From positions 124,001-188,000 of the forward strand of contig NZ_AEDD01000011.1 in NCBI RefSeq assembly GCF_000179615.1: 64,000 nt of DNA, given 5' to 3'. Positions 1-10,761 of this stretch are shown here, piece after piece. Under the pieces are notes generated by a model. The model was given only the letters and a program-made list of their open reading frames with translations, did no database searches and was not told the origin of the DNA. Each line of letters starts with the position of its first letter. Position 1 is the stretch's first letter. Source of the DNA: Paenibacillus curdlanolyticus YK9 (lineage in GTDB: Bacteria > Bacillota > Bacilli > Paenibacillales > Paenibacillaceae). The translations under genes were made by a program, and so were the position numbers.

Positions 1-1
1 C

Positions 2-376
2 GTGAAAACGCCAATTAGCTACCGAACACTAATGGGCGGATTGCTGAGCACGCGGTTTACAATCGACGAGACGGCGCGCACTACGATGCTAGGGGCTGAC
101 GAAGCGAAGGCCGAAAGGCCTGGAAGCTCCGGCACCTTATACGTGCGTGGCGCTGATGGCGCTAGCAAGCCAGCTTCGGCGAATTACTATATAATGAATG
201 GGTCGGGCGAGGTTCGGGCCGCGACGCGCGATCCGCAGTTTCGATTTTACGGCTATGGCAACGGTCACGGTGTAGGGCTGTCGCAGTATGGCGCATTGGG
301 ACTGGCACAATTAGGGTATGACTACGCTTATATCTTGCAATACTACTACAAAGATATTACGATCGAAGGAAAGTAA
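2..376 (+). CDS. SpoIID/LytB-domain protein, C-terminal part (5' end outside window)
   Basis: Only the last 124 or so residues are present, and the reading frame is open to the window edge, so the GTG near base 2 is probably not the true start. The C-terminus carries the SpoIID/LytB signature (GNGHGVGLSQYGA, then a YYYKDI-like end). In this family that domain belongs to cell-wall-acting proteins; SpoIID itself is a lytic transglycosylase used in engulfment. The gene ends 21 bases before queA, so it is probably upstream in the same operon. Whether it is spoIID or a paralogue cannot be told from the fragment. Confidence 0.75.
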   Translation: MKTPISYRTLMGGLLSTRFTIDETARTTMLGADEAKAERPGSSGTLYVRGADGASKPASANYYIMNGSGEVRAATRDPQFRFYGYGNGHGVGLSQYGALGLAQLGYDYAYILQYYYKDITIEGK

Positions 377-397
377 TGGACAGTAAGGACGGGCGCT

Positions 398-2621
<2,224 letters not shown>

Positions 2622-2638
2622 AGAAAGGAGGAACCCAT

Positions 2639-2980
2639 ATGTATCTTGCAGCAGAAGCGGCGTCCTCGGGCGGCGGAATTTGGGGACTGGTATTGCCGTT
2701 TGTTCTCATGTTCGCAGTATTCTATTTCTTGCTGATCCGCCCACAACAACGGAAGACAAAAACGCGTAATCTGATGCTGAACCAGCTGAAGAAGGGCGAC
2801 AAAATTTCGACCATCGGCGGCATGCACGGAACGATCGTAGAATTGACTGATGATGTAGCTGTTGTTCGCGTGAATGACACAGTCAAAATTACGTTTGAAC
2901 GCAGCGCAATCAACAATGTTATTTCCAGTGCGCCTGCTCCGACGGACAAGAAGCTTGAGAAATCCGAGAAATCGGAATAG
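2639..2980 (+). CDS. yajC: Preprotein translocase subunit YajC
   Basis: Small single-pass membrane protein that associates with SecDF in the Sec translocase. Of 113 residues, one hydrophobic helix lies at about 15-33, followed by the family motif FYFLLIRPQQRKTK and the KKGDKISTIGGMHGTIVEL block. The tail is charged (two KLEKSEK-like repeats). The ATG follows AAAGGAGG. It is the last gene before a strong two-way terminator. Confidence 0.95.
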   Translation: MYLAAEAASSGGGIWGLVLPFVLMFAVFYFLLIRPQQRKTKTRNLMLNQLKKGDKISTIGGMHGTIVELTDDVAVVRVNDTVKITFERSAINNVISSAPAPTDKKLEKSEKSE

Positions 2981-3001
2981 TTGTCTGGCGTCGTATCAAG
3001 C

Positions 3002-3037
3002 AAAAAAGCCAGTTCCTCAGGGGGACTGGCTTTTTGC
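3002..3037. terminator. Bidirectional Rho-independent terminator (yajC / PAP2 gene)
   Basis: The stem AGCCAGTtCC / GGgGACTGGCT with a short loop is flanked by A-runs on the left and T-runs on the right. It can therefore end transcripts from both convergent genes. Confidence 0.85.
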
Positions 3038-3077
3038 TTGTCTATTTTGTAATCGGACACTGTGCGTATATTCGTTA

Positions 3078-3929
3078 TTAGTTGCTCTCCTCTTGGGCGA
3101 AAGCGCGAACTGGCAGGCTTGGATTCGGCAGCCGCCGTACGGTTTGCAGCTGAGCAAGCTTCATTCCCATCGTGGATGCGAACAAGCCAAGCAGCATGCC
3201 GCCGCACATGTCGATTAACCAATGGATGCCCAGATAGAAGATCGAGAAAATAATAACAGCAGCAAACGTACATACAAGCGCCGCCCATCTTTTGTTGCCC
3301 GAACGTAACGCAAGGACGGCCATGGTTACGGATAAGGAAGTATGCAGGCTAGGGAAGCAATTGTTTAAGCCTGACAATGCGCGATATTCGGTTTCGAAGG
3401 TCGGGAACACATCTAGCATCAGGAATTTTACATTTGGATCATAAGACCACACTTCGTTAATCGGGAAGAACAAGAAGAATGGAATCGCAATCAAATAGTT
3501 GAGCATAATCGCATAGCAGGTAGCATAGAACATTTTTTTGGATTCGCTTTTATACGTATAAATGCCGATCGATGCAAGCATTATCGCTTGAAATACTACG
3601 ACATAGGTAAACGAAACGAATGTGGTAATGACATCATTATGGAACGTGTGCTGAATTGTAGCGACAAAGTTACCTTCAATCGATTTAAAGAAGGAGGTGA
3701 AATTGGGTCCATAATCCATTTTATTTTCAATTTTCATCTCATACTTGTTCACAAACAAGATGGCGGCTAATGCTGCAAAATGGAGCAAATACCGACGGGA
3801 GATAACGAGATGCTTTAGAAATGCGTATGCGGCTGCAAACGGATTCCCGGCTACGCCATACGCAATAAACAACGTGACGACAACTGTTGTATAAAGCGCG
3901 ACGTCCCCCATATCGTGAAACAAAACCAT
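3078..3929 (-). CDS. PAP2-superfamily membrane phosphatase
   Basis: A 283-residue multi-pass membrane protein with about six hydrophobic segments. The PAP2 signatures are near the C-terminus: CFPSLHTSLSV, with the catalytic-type His, and LGIHWLIDMCGG, with the second His and Asp. It most resembles the PAP2 subgroup related to inositol phosphotransferases and lipid phosphatases, so the substrate is likely an isoprenoid or glycerolipid phosphate. The start is ATG after AGGGGGATC. It is convergent with the yajC operon. Substrate unknown. Confidence 0.8.
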   Translation of the reverse strand: MVLFHDMGDVALYTTVVVTLFIAYGVAGNPFAAAYAFLKHLVISRRYLLHFAALAAILFVNKYEMKIENKMDYGPNFTSFFKSIEGNFVATIQHTFHNDVITTFVSFTYVVVFQAIMLASIGIYTYKSESKKMFYATCYAIMLNYLIAIPFFLFFPINEVWSYDPNVKFLMLDVFPTFETEYRALSGLNNCFPSLHTSLSVTMAVLALRSGNKRWAALVCTFAAVIIFSIFYLGIHWLIDMCGGMLLGLFASTMGMKLAQLQTVRRLPNPSLPVRAFAQEESN

Positions 3930-3941
3930 TCTTGATCCCCC

Positions 3942-3966
3942 TAAGACTGTAAGACTGTAAGACTTT
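3942..3966. repeat. Short 8-bp direct repeat, about 2.5 copies
   Basis: TAAGACTG is repeated head to tail in the leader just upstream of the PAP2 gene start. It is probably a slippage tract. No function can be assigned. Confidence 0.4.
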
Positions 3967-4026
3967 TGTCCAAAAGCGCCTGCATTAGTATATCACAATT
4001 CAGGGGGAAATTCGCAAAGGCAAGCA

Positions 4027-4416
4027 TCATTTCTTCAGATTGACACCAATCATGCCGCCAAGCGAGCCAACTGGAATGACAATGGCCAGCAGAGACCATG
4101 TCTGCGAGGAAAAGCCGGCGTTAACGGATAAGAAGCCGATGAGAATGATGAGAATCGCATAAACAAGACCAAGAGCGCCGCCGTAATACCAGCCCTTGCG
4201 CCCGGATCTTTTGCCAGAAGAAAATCCGCCGGCAAGCGATGCACAGCCATGGACAACTAATGAGGACATCGGGAGCGACGTTTCCTGCATGCCGCTGAAT
4301 CGCAAGGCAAATGAAAGGATAAGCGCGCCTGCCGCGAGCCAGATGCATGCCGTCAGAGCACCTGCCAGCGTAGGGGATGATACGTTTACTTTGGAAACAT
4401 TTTTAATGGGATTCAT
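4027..4416 (-). CDS. yrzE: TIGR04086-family membrane protein (YrzE-like)
   Basis: About 129 residues with four predicted hydrophobic segments and Gly-rich turns (VVHGCASLAGGFSSGKRSGRKGW). The start was placed at the ATG at 4414-4416, which has GGAGGAGGT eight to ten bases upstream; the longer reading frame has no such site. The position between yajC and the DUF421 gene matches B. subtilis yrzE. The orientation here is reversed relative to yajC. Function unknown; it is a conserved Firmicute membrane protein. Confidence 0.75.
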   Translation of the reverse strand: MNPIKNVSKVNVSSPTLAGALTACIWLAAGALILSFALRFSGMQETSLPMSSLVVHGCASLAGGFSSGKRSGRKGWYYGGALGLVYAILIILIGFLSVNAGFSSQTWSLLAIVIPVGSLGGMIGVNLKK

Positions 4417-4643
4417 TTGATTACAGACCTCCTCCACGAATATTGGACTTACTTCCACTGTATGGCTTGGCATGCTGGTTTAGTACAAGCGCGCTTGCTA
4501 GGCATCAATGGAAATAAGCAGTATGCATCTGATGAGAATGGGCGTGCTGCCATATATTCGATGCTTATCCATCGCATGACGGTGAGATCGGTAGGTGACA
4601 ATACCGTGTACAAGACGAAGGTAGCGTAAGGAGGGCGTGAGGT

Positions 4644-5468
4644 GTGGAGACCGGCGAGCTTGGGAGTCTGCTCATAAGAACGATTCTGATTTACTTTGTC
4701 GTCTTTTTGGTGATGCGGTTAATGGGCAAACGGGAGATCGGTAAAATGTCTGTCTTGGACCTGGTGATTTCGTTTATGATCGCGGAGATTGCAGTCATCG
4801 TGATTGAAGATACCAGCCGATCCATGTGGCATGGGGTCGTTCCAATGGTGCTGCTTATGCTTATCCAAATTATGATCTCGTTCGTCGCTATGAAAAACCG
4901 GAAGATCCGTCTGCTATTCGACGGGAAACCGAGCATCATCGTGGAGAATGGCAAAATAAATCGAGGGGTCATGACAAAAGGGCGCTATAACTTAGATGAC
5001 CTTATGCTGCAGCTGCGGGAGAATGGGGTAAGTACGGTAGGCGATGTCGAGTTTGCCATTCTGGAGACAAGCGGCAAGCTGTCCGTTATCAAGCGGGAGA
5101 GAGAAGATTCAGGAATGGAGCGCGGGTACCGAAGCTCCACTGCTCACGAAGATACAGACAAGGGTGAAGCAGGCCAGCAGGCGGCTGAGCAGAAGGAGCG
5201 AAATCATGTAAGCGCATTGAATCCGGCAGCGTCCAGCACATCCGGTTCATCGCTTTTTCCCAATCGATACCGATTCGAGATGCTTCCGGTTCCGCTCATT
5301 ATGGATGGCAAGGTGCAGGACGAGAATCTTGAGAAGCTGGAGAAAACAAGATTCTGGCTAAAAAACGAGCTTCAGCAGCGCGGCGTATCCGATTTTAAAG
5401 AGGTATTCTTATGTACGGTCGACCATCGAGGCAAATGGTATGTCGATAAAAGCCGTACTCGCAAATGA
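4644..5468 (+). CDS. DUF421 (YetF/YcaP-like) membrane protein
   Basis: 274 residues. Three transmembrane helices lie in the first 85 residues, with the family block FLVMRLMGKREIGKMSVLDLVISFMIAEIA split around the first two. A soluble DUF421 domain follows, with YNLDDLMLQLRENGV. Between about residues 155 and 205 there is a low-complexity, charged and Ser/Ala-rich stretch, then a short conserved end. The start is GTG after AGGAGGGCGTGAG. B. subtilis has yrbG at the same place. Function unknown. Confidence 0.85.
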   Translation: METGELGSLLIRTILIYFVVFLVMRLMGKREIGKMSVLDLVISFMIAEIAVIVIEDTSRSMWHGVVPMVLLMLIQIMISFVAMKNRKIRLLFDGKPSIIVENGKINRGVMTKGRYNLDDLMLQLRENGVSTVGDVEFAILETSGKLSVIKREREDSGMERGYRSSTAHEDTDKGEAGQQAAEQKERNHVSALNPAASSTSGSSLFPNRYRFEMLPVPLIMDGKVQDENLEKLEKTRFWLKNELQQRGVSDFKEVFLCTVDHRGKWYVDKSRTRK

Positions 5469-5521
5469 AACAACGCATCGTATGGATTGCAGCAGAGCAA
5501 TCAAGCGATGCGTTGTTTTTT
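5468..5521. terminator. Bidirectional terminator (DUF421 gene / spoVB)
   Basis: The inverted arms AACAACGCATCG and CGATGCGTTGTT enclose a 24-base loop and are followed by a T-run. The right arm touches the end of the convergent spoVB gene. Confidence 0.8.
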
Positions 5522-7139
5522 ATGATTTGAACAGACGGCCGATAAGCGGTAATCGCGGCAAATCAGATCGATTGATGATGCCGGTTATCATCATGATGAC
5601 CAGATAAATCATTAATCCGCCGAACGAGGCCAGCATAACGTTTAAGGCTTCATGCGGCAACCAGGCGTTGTTCATTAGCCACAGTGCAAATGCGCCCATG
5701 ACCGTCATCGCAGCGCAGACTTTAATGTAATCCAGATAAGGCAGACGGAAGCCGACGGATCGTGCAACGCTCCAGCCATGAAGCGCTGTCACGATGGCGA
5801 TGTTGACGCAAATGGCAATGGCAGCTCCATAGATCCCAAGCTCAGGCTTGGATGCAAGCTGTACGATTAAAATAAGCTTGATAACAGCACCGATAAAGGT
5901 GTTTAGCAGCGCAGTTCCTGGCTTATCCAGCGCTTGAAGCGCAGCTTGGAACGGGCCTTGCAAGTAGATGAACAGCCCAAACGGCGCGATTAGCTGAAGC
6001 ATCGGCGCAATATCGGGATGATTGTAAATTAAACGGCATAGCGGCTCAGCGAATAACGTCATTATAACGACGAAAGGCGCGCCGGAAACGAGGGACAAGC
6101 GCAGCGACTGAAGCAATCGTTTCTGTATTAGTGCATAGTCGTCGCGTGCAGCAGCCTCGGACAATGACGGGATTAACGATACGGACAAGGAATAAGTCAA
6201 CGCCGTAGGGAGGAGAATTAAGGGAACGACCATCCCCTGCAAAGCCCCGTATTGGGAAGTGGCAACGCCAACGACGATGCCTGCTGCGGCAAGGCTGCGG
6301 TTAGTCAGAATCGTCTCGAATAAATAGGACAATGAGCCGACTAATCGGCTTGCTGTGACTGGAACCGAAATTTTAAGCAGCCGCTGAAGGACAGGCGTAG
6401 GGCGCTCTCTTTTGGACCATGCATGCTTGTTTACATTTGGTTGGTCGTTTGCTTCTGCTTCTGCGGAGGCTTCCATAAAACGTTTGCTGCGGCGCTCTTT
6501 CCGGTAATGGTATAACGTGACAGCAAGCCCTGCAATCTCGCCAGCTACCGTACCCAGCATCGCGCCTGCGGCAGCCCATTGAAGCCCGAAGGGAAGCAGG
6601 GCGGCAGCGAGCACAAGCGCAATGATAATGCGAATGATCGTCTCGGTTACTTGGGACACCGCTGTTGGAATCATGTTTTGCATGCCTTGGAAATAGGCGC
6701 GATAGACGGAAGAAATACCTATAATAATGACGAGCGGCGTCATACATAGGAACGTTTGATAAACGCGGGCATCAGGCAGGACATGGGAAGAGATTAGCGG
6801 TGCGAATAGAAGCAGCAGCAGGGTGAGGGCAAGTGAGAGCGAAACCGTTAGCAGCATAGCCGTTCTAAAAATATGTTTGACGCGCCGATGGTCGCCTTGC
6901 GATTCCGCCTCGGCAATCCATTTGGCGACAGCGAGCGGGATGCCCCCAATCACGATCGTGAGCATGACGGACAAGAAGGGATAGCCGAGCTGGTAGATGC
7001 CAACACCTTCGGCTCCTATAATACGTGGCAGCGCAATGCGCGGCACGAATCCGAGCAGCCGATTGATGATGCCGGCAATAAGCAGAATCATAGCGCCTTT
7101 CATAAAAGACTGTTTCGTCACACGCTTCCCTCTCTTCAT
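5520..7139 (-). CDS. spoVB: Stage V sporulation protein B-like polysaccharide/lipid flippase
   Basis: A 539-residue integral membrane protein of the MOP/MVF flippase superfamily, with around 14 hydrophobic segments and the N-terminal block GIINRLLGFVPRIALPRIIGAEGVG. SpoVB is required for spore cortex synthesis in B. subtilis, and the location next to comN and secD matches that genome. A charged linker rich in Lys/Glu/Ala at about residues 215-245 separates two halves. The start could be ATG 7139, or GTG at about 7121, which has AGAGAGGG closely upstream. It may be a SpoVB paralogue. Confidence 0.88.
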   Translation of the reverse strand: MKRGKRVTKQSFMKGAMILLIAGIINRLLGFVPRIALPRIIGAEGVGIYQLGYPFLSVMLTIVIGGIPLAVAKWIAEAESQGDHRRVKHIFRTAMLLTVSLSLALTLLLLLFAPLISSHVLPDARVYQTFLCMTPLVIIIGISSVYRAYFQGMQNMIPTAVSQVTETIIRIIIALVLAAALLPFGLQWAAAGAMLGTVAGEIAGLAVTLYHYRKERRSKRFMEASAEAEANDQPNVNKHAWSKRERPTPVLQRLLKISVPVTASRLVGSLSYLFETILTNRSLAAAGIVVGVATSQYGALQGMVVPLILLPTALTYSLSVSLIPSLSEAAARDDYALIQKRLLQSLRLSLVSGAPFVVIMTLFAEPLCRLIYNHPDIAPMLQLIAPFGLFIYLQGPFQAALQALDKPGTALLNTFIGAVIKLILIVQLASKPELGIYGAAIAICVNIAIVTALHGWSVARSVGFRLPYLDYIKVCAAMTVMGAFALWLMNNAWLPHEALNVMLASFGGLMIYLVIMMITGIINRSDLPRLPLIGRLFKS

Positions 7140-7313
7140 AAGAACAAGCTCTCTCCATCCTTATGCGGGATTACGACTGCGCATGTCCACTGCAGGCGGC
7201 AATTTGTACAGAGTTTTCAATATTTGGCGGAAGGAATCTGATTATTTAGGGCGAATATATGCTTGTTGCCCTTTGCGCGTATGTAGCATGGCGATGGAAA
7301 GGTAGGGCGAGCG

Positions 7314-7562
7314 ATGACGAACATGACTGACGAGGAGTTCAACAGTATGGTGCAGTCGCTATGCGAAAGCAAGGCAGAAGAGTTCCGGCTAATCGGATAC
7401 GAGCATGTGGAGGCGGAGGAAGTCTGGTCCTGTGTGCAAGCGAAATATGCGAAGCATGGGCAGCCCGCGCTGCATGTCATAGTTAACGACATTTTGTCGC
7501 TTAAAGTGACGAGTTTCATGAACCAAATGACGTTGGACGCGTATCGGGGAAGCCGTTTCTAA
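7314..7562 (+). CDS. comN: Post-transcriptional regulator ComN-like protein
   Basis: An 82-residue soluble protein of the ComN/YrzD family (Post_transc_reg). In B. subtilis ComN affects the comE competence mRNA. The sequence has the family pattern of an acidic N-terminus, KAEEFRLIGYEHVEAEEVW in the middle and LHVIVNDILSLKVTSFMNQ near the end. It lies between spoVB and secD, exactly where B. subtilis has yrzD/comN. The ATG follows GGTAGGGCGAGCG. Its stop codon lies in the loop of the following terminator. Confidence 0.8.
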   Translation: MTNMTDEEFNSMVQSLCESKAEEFRLIGYEHVEAEEVWSCVQAKYAKHGQPALHVIVNDILSLKVTSFMNQMTLDAYRGSRF

Positions 7563-7581
7563 TCGAAACGGCACTTTTTTT
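7552..7581 (+). terminator. Terminator overlapping the end of comN
   Basis: GCCGTTTC (7552-7559) pairs with GAAACGGC (7565-7572), followed by ACTTTTTTT. The comN stop codon (7560-7562) is in the loop. The T-run runs straight into the -35 box of the secD promoter. Confidence 0.85.
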
Positions 7582-7608
7582 GACTGCTTTTTGCCCTGTC
7601 GGTATAAT
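7580..7608 (+). promoter_or_regulatory. SigA-type promoter for secD-secF
   Basis: TTGACT (7580-7585), a 17-base spacer and a perfect TATAAT (7603-7608), about 35 bases before the secD ATG. Confidence 0.85.
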
Positions 7609-7643
7609 AGGACTATTGAGATCATAAGGGGGATAATGGGTCG

Positions 7644-8885
7644 ATGAAAGGCAGCAGCAGGTTAGTAGCCTTCCTGGGTATTATCGTCATCATGGCCGGC
7701 GTATTCGCTTGGACCACTCCAGGACTAGTGAACGACATCAGATTGGGATTGGATTTGAAAGGCGGCTTCGAGGTATTGTATGAAGCTTCCCCAATGGAGG
7801 GTGGCGAGAAGGTTACGCCATCGTCGCTCAAGGAAACAAGAAAAAGCTTGGAAGCTCGTATCGACAAGAAGGGGATCGCAGAGCCTGAAATTACGACCGA
7901 AGGCAGCAACCGCATTCGCGTGAAGCTTGCCGGCGTAACCGATGAGGACGAGGTTCGCGACATGCTGAAGAAGCCTGTTAACCTGACTTTCCGCAGCGGT
8001 GCGAATCGGGATAAGATCGAGCTGAACGGCACGGACTTCGTACAAAACGGCGCCGCTATTCAGCGTGATGAATTCGGCAATCCGATTATTACGATTAAGC
8101 TCAAGGATGCTAAGAAATTCGAAGAAATTACAAAACGATTGACCGGACAAGAACTGGCAATCTTCCTTGATGACGAGCTGCTTTCCGCACCGAAGGTTAA
8201 CTACACGATCAGCGGCGGCACAGCGCAAATTAGCGGCAACTATACGACAGAAGAAGCGACGAAGCTCAAGGACACCATTAATCTTGGCGCGTTGCCGCTG
8301 AAGCTGACGGAAAAATACACGCAAAGCGTAGGCGCGAAGCTTGGCCAGCAATCGCTTCACCAAACCGTTGAAGCGGGCTTGATCGGCTCGGCCATTATTC
8401 TTGTGTTCTTGGTTATTCTCTTCCGTATTCCAGGCGTCATTGCCGGTATTACGGTCGTATCGTACGTTTGGTTGCTATTACTTGTATTTATTATGATGAA
8501 TGCAACACTGACGCTGCCTGGCATCGCAGCATTCGTGCTCGGCGTCGGCATGGCCGTCGATGCGAATATCATTATGTACGAGCGGATCAAGGAAGAAATT
8601 CGAAGCGGCAAGAGCTTGCTATCCTCGCTAAAAGCAGGATCCAAAAACTCGCTTCGTACGATTATGGACGCGAACATTACGAACATTATCGCCAGCGTGG
8701 TGCTGTACGTTATCGGCAACGGCGCGATTCGCGGCTTTGCGCTCACGATGATTTTCAGTATTCTCGTCAGTATTTTGACAAACATCTTCTTCTCGCGCTT
8801 CCTCATTCACTTGCTCATTCGGAGCAACAAGTTTAACAAGCCAAGCTACTATGGCGTGAAGGAGGCGGAGATCCGTGCACTATAA
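7644..8885 (+). CDS. secD: Protein translocase subunit SecD
   Basis: 413 residues. The N-terminal helix is followed by the SecD motif LGLDLKGGFEV (about residues 34-44), a periplasmic-type P1 region and a C-terminal SecD/SecF membrane domain. That domain includes the block LPGIAAFVLGVGMAVDANI. With SecF and YajC it uses the proton-motive force to help late translocation. B. subtilis has one fused SecDF; here secD and secF are separate genes overlapping by 11 bases. ATG after AAGGGGGATAATGGGTCG. Confidence 0.96.
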   Translation: MKGSSRLVAFLGIIVIMAGVFAWTTPGLVNDIRLGLDLKGGFEVLYEASPMEGGEKVTPSSLKETRKSLEARIDKKGIAEPEITTEGSNRIRVKLAGVTDEDEVRDMLKKPVNLTFRSGANRDKIELNGTDFVQNGAAIQRDEFGNPIITIKLKDAKKFEEITKRLTGQELAIFLDDELLSAPKVNYTISGGTAQISGNYTTEEATKLKDTINLGALPLKLTEKYTQSVGAKLGQQSLHQTVEAGLIGSAIILVFLVILFRIPGVIAGITVVSYVWLLLLVFIMMNATLTLPGIAAFVLGVGMAVDANIIMYERIKEEIRSGKSLLSSLKAGSKNSLRTIMDANITNIIASVVLYVIGNGAIRGFALTMIFSILVSILTNIFFSRFLIHLLIRSNKFNKPSYYGVKEAEIRAL

Positions 8886-9807
8886 CGACAAGTTCCATAC
8901 TAATATCCGCTTTGACTTTATAAAGCATCAGAAGAAGTTTTTCGGCGCTTCCCTCGCTTTGGTGGTGCTGGGCATCGTATCGTTGCTCGTCTTCGGCCTT
9001 AACTACGGGGTAGACTTCAAAGCCGGCACGAATATGGATATCGAGATTGGCAAGGCGGTAACGCAGGAGCAAGCCAAAGAGCTTCTCGGCACGCTTGGCT
9101 ACAAGGATTTGGCGCCAACAGTAGGCGGCGCATCGAATCAACGCTTGTCCGTCCGCTTCGACGAAGTATTGGAGCAGCCGAAGGTAACGGAAATTTTGAA
9201 CGCATTGAAAAAGCAATACGGCGATCAAGTGTCCGCAGAGGTTAACGTCGTGTCGCCGGATATGGCGCGCGAACTCGGCGTGAAGACGATTTATGCGGTC
9301 ATTATTGCGAGCGTTGCGATTATGATCTACGTAGCGATTCGCTTCGAATGGCGCTTCGCGCTAGCTGCGAACATCGCCATTTTGTATGACGCCTTCGTCG
9401 TTGTTGCGTTGTTCTCGATCTTCCGTCTCGAAGTCGATCTGCCGTTCATCGCGGCAGTGCTCACGACGATCGGTTACTCGATCAACGATAAAATCGTTAT
9501 CTTTGACCGCATTCGCGAGAACTTGCGCTTCAGCAAAACGAAAAATAAAGAGCAATTGGCAGAGATGGTTAATGCGAGCTTGTGGCAAACGATGGCTCGG
9601 AACGTGTACACGGTATTGACGGTATTGATCGTTGCGATCAGCTTGTATCTGTTCGGCAGCGAATCGATCAAGCTGTTCGCGCTTGCGAAAATAATCGGTT
9701 TGACGAGCGGCGCGTACTCTTCCGTATGTATCGCAAGCCCGCTCTGGCTTATGCTCAGAGGCAAGCAAAAACCTAAGCAAACGGCTAAAACATCGGCTGC
9801 TTCTTAA
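8875..9807 (+). CDS. secF: Protein translocase subunit SecF
   Basis: 310 residues with six predicted membrane segments and the SecF motif NYGVDFKAGTNMDIEI near residue 43. The membrane domain carries FIAAVLTTIGYSINDKIVIF. The start is GTG 8875 inside the end of secD, after GAAGGAGGCGGAG; this overlap fits translational coupling. It is the partner of SecD in the membrane complex. Confidence 0.96.
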   Translation: MHYNDKFHTNIRFDFIKHQKKFFGASLALVVLGIVSLLVFGLNYGVDFKAGTNMDIEIGKAVTQEQAKELLGTLGYKDLAPTVGGASNQRLSVRFDEVLEQPKVTEILNALKKQYGDQVSAEVNVVSPDMARELGVKTIYAVIIASVAIMIYVAIRFEWRFALAANIAILYDAFVVVALFSIFRLEVDLPFIAAVLTTIGYSINDKIVIFDRIRENLRFSKTKNKEQLAEMVNASLWQTMARNVYTVLTVLIVAISLYLFGSESIKLFALAKIIGLTSGAYSSVCIASPLWLMLRGKQKPKQTAKTSAAS

Positions 9808-9819
9808 GAGGAGGCAATC

Positions 9820-10719
9820 ATGAGCGCTAATCGACTATCAGACAAACGGTTCTCGGGGATAAACGCGGGAATATGGGGAAATGGTGCATTGGCGCTTGGC
9901 AAGGCAGCTGTCGCGCTTCTATCGGGCAGCACGGTATTGATGGCAGATGCTGTTCGATCAGTTGCGAATGGCGCAGAATCACTCGGCAGCAGTATACGTC
10001 CGCAAGAAGGCATAACGAGAAAACAATCACTATCCCCAGAAAATGGCGTTACCGCGGCAGTCATTATCGTCTCGGCGATCACTTTGCTGCTCGGTGTAGA
10101 AGTCGGCTTGGAGGCCTTCCGAGTTTGGCAATCAGGAGCGGAATCCGCTCCTGATTGGACAGCCGCCGCCTTTGCACTGGCTATGCTGGTGCTTAAGGAG
10201 TGGCTGCTGCCTGCAAGGAGCCAAGCATGGCTTGATCGGCTGGCATCCGGCATCACGATTGCAGGCGCGGGATGTGCAGCATTTGGACAATCCGCATCGG
10301 TGCCAGCTTTGAAGGCAGGAGATTGCTTGGCAGCGATCCTTGTCGCATTCATAATTGTTTATAAGGGCTATCATTGTCTCTTAGGTTTAGTGCAGCACAA
10401 AACGAATGCGATCGGGCCGGAAGAGCAAGCGAACGAGCTGATGGAAGTCATTCAACGGGTAGAAGGCGTTGTAACGGTGGAGTCTCTACGTGCACGCGAG
10501 CATGGCCATTACATTGTGGCTAGCATTGTCATCAGTGTAAATCCGCGTATCTCCGTATTGGATGGGCATGAGATTGCTAAACGTGTGAAACAGCTCATCA
10601 TGAAACGGTTTATTCATGTGACGGAGGTTTCCGTCCATGTCGAGCCGTATGATCCCGGTTATCCATACAAATCAAATCATGATCCAAATCAAGAACATAT
10701 GCCGACGCTGCTGCAATAG
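9820..10719 (+). CDS. Cation-diffusion-facilitator-family protein with degenerate metal sites
   Basis: 299 residues with a CDF-type membrane domain (about 10-205) and a C-terminal cytoplasmic ferredoxin-like domain ending in VTEVSVHVEPYDPGYPYK. The domain layout matches CDF metal/proton antiporters. However, where TM2 normally has D/HxxxD the sequence is MADAVRSVAN, placing Arg46 and Asn50 at the ligand positions. In TM5, AWLDRLAS places Leu138 and Ala142 where HxxxD is expected. The usual transport site is therefore missing. It follows secF by 12 bases with GAGGAGGC before its ATG. It may be a non-transporting paralogue or use other ligands. Confidence 0.8.
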   Translation: MSANRLSDKRFSGINAGIWGNGALALGKAAVALLSGSTVLMADAVRSVANGAESLGSSIRPQEGITRKQSLSPENGVTAAVIIVSAITLLLGVEVGLEAFRVWQSGAESAPDWTAAAFALAMLVLKEWLLPARSQAWLDRLASGITIAGAGCAAFGQSASVPALKAGDCLAAILVAFIIVYKGYHCLLGLVQHKTNAIGPEEQANELMEVIQRVEGVVTVESLRAREHGHYIVASIVISVNPRISVLDGHEIAKRVKQLIMKRFIHVTEVSVHVEPYDPGYPYKSNHDPNQEHMPTLLQ

Positions 10720-10761
10720 CTGCAGCGTCTTTCATTGTGTAAAGATAGGAGGCTTGCACCG

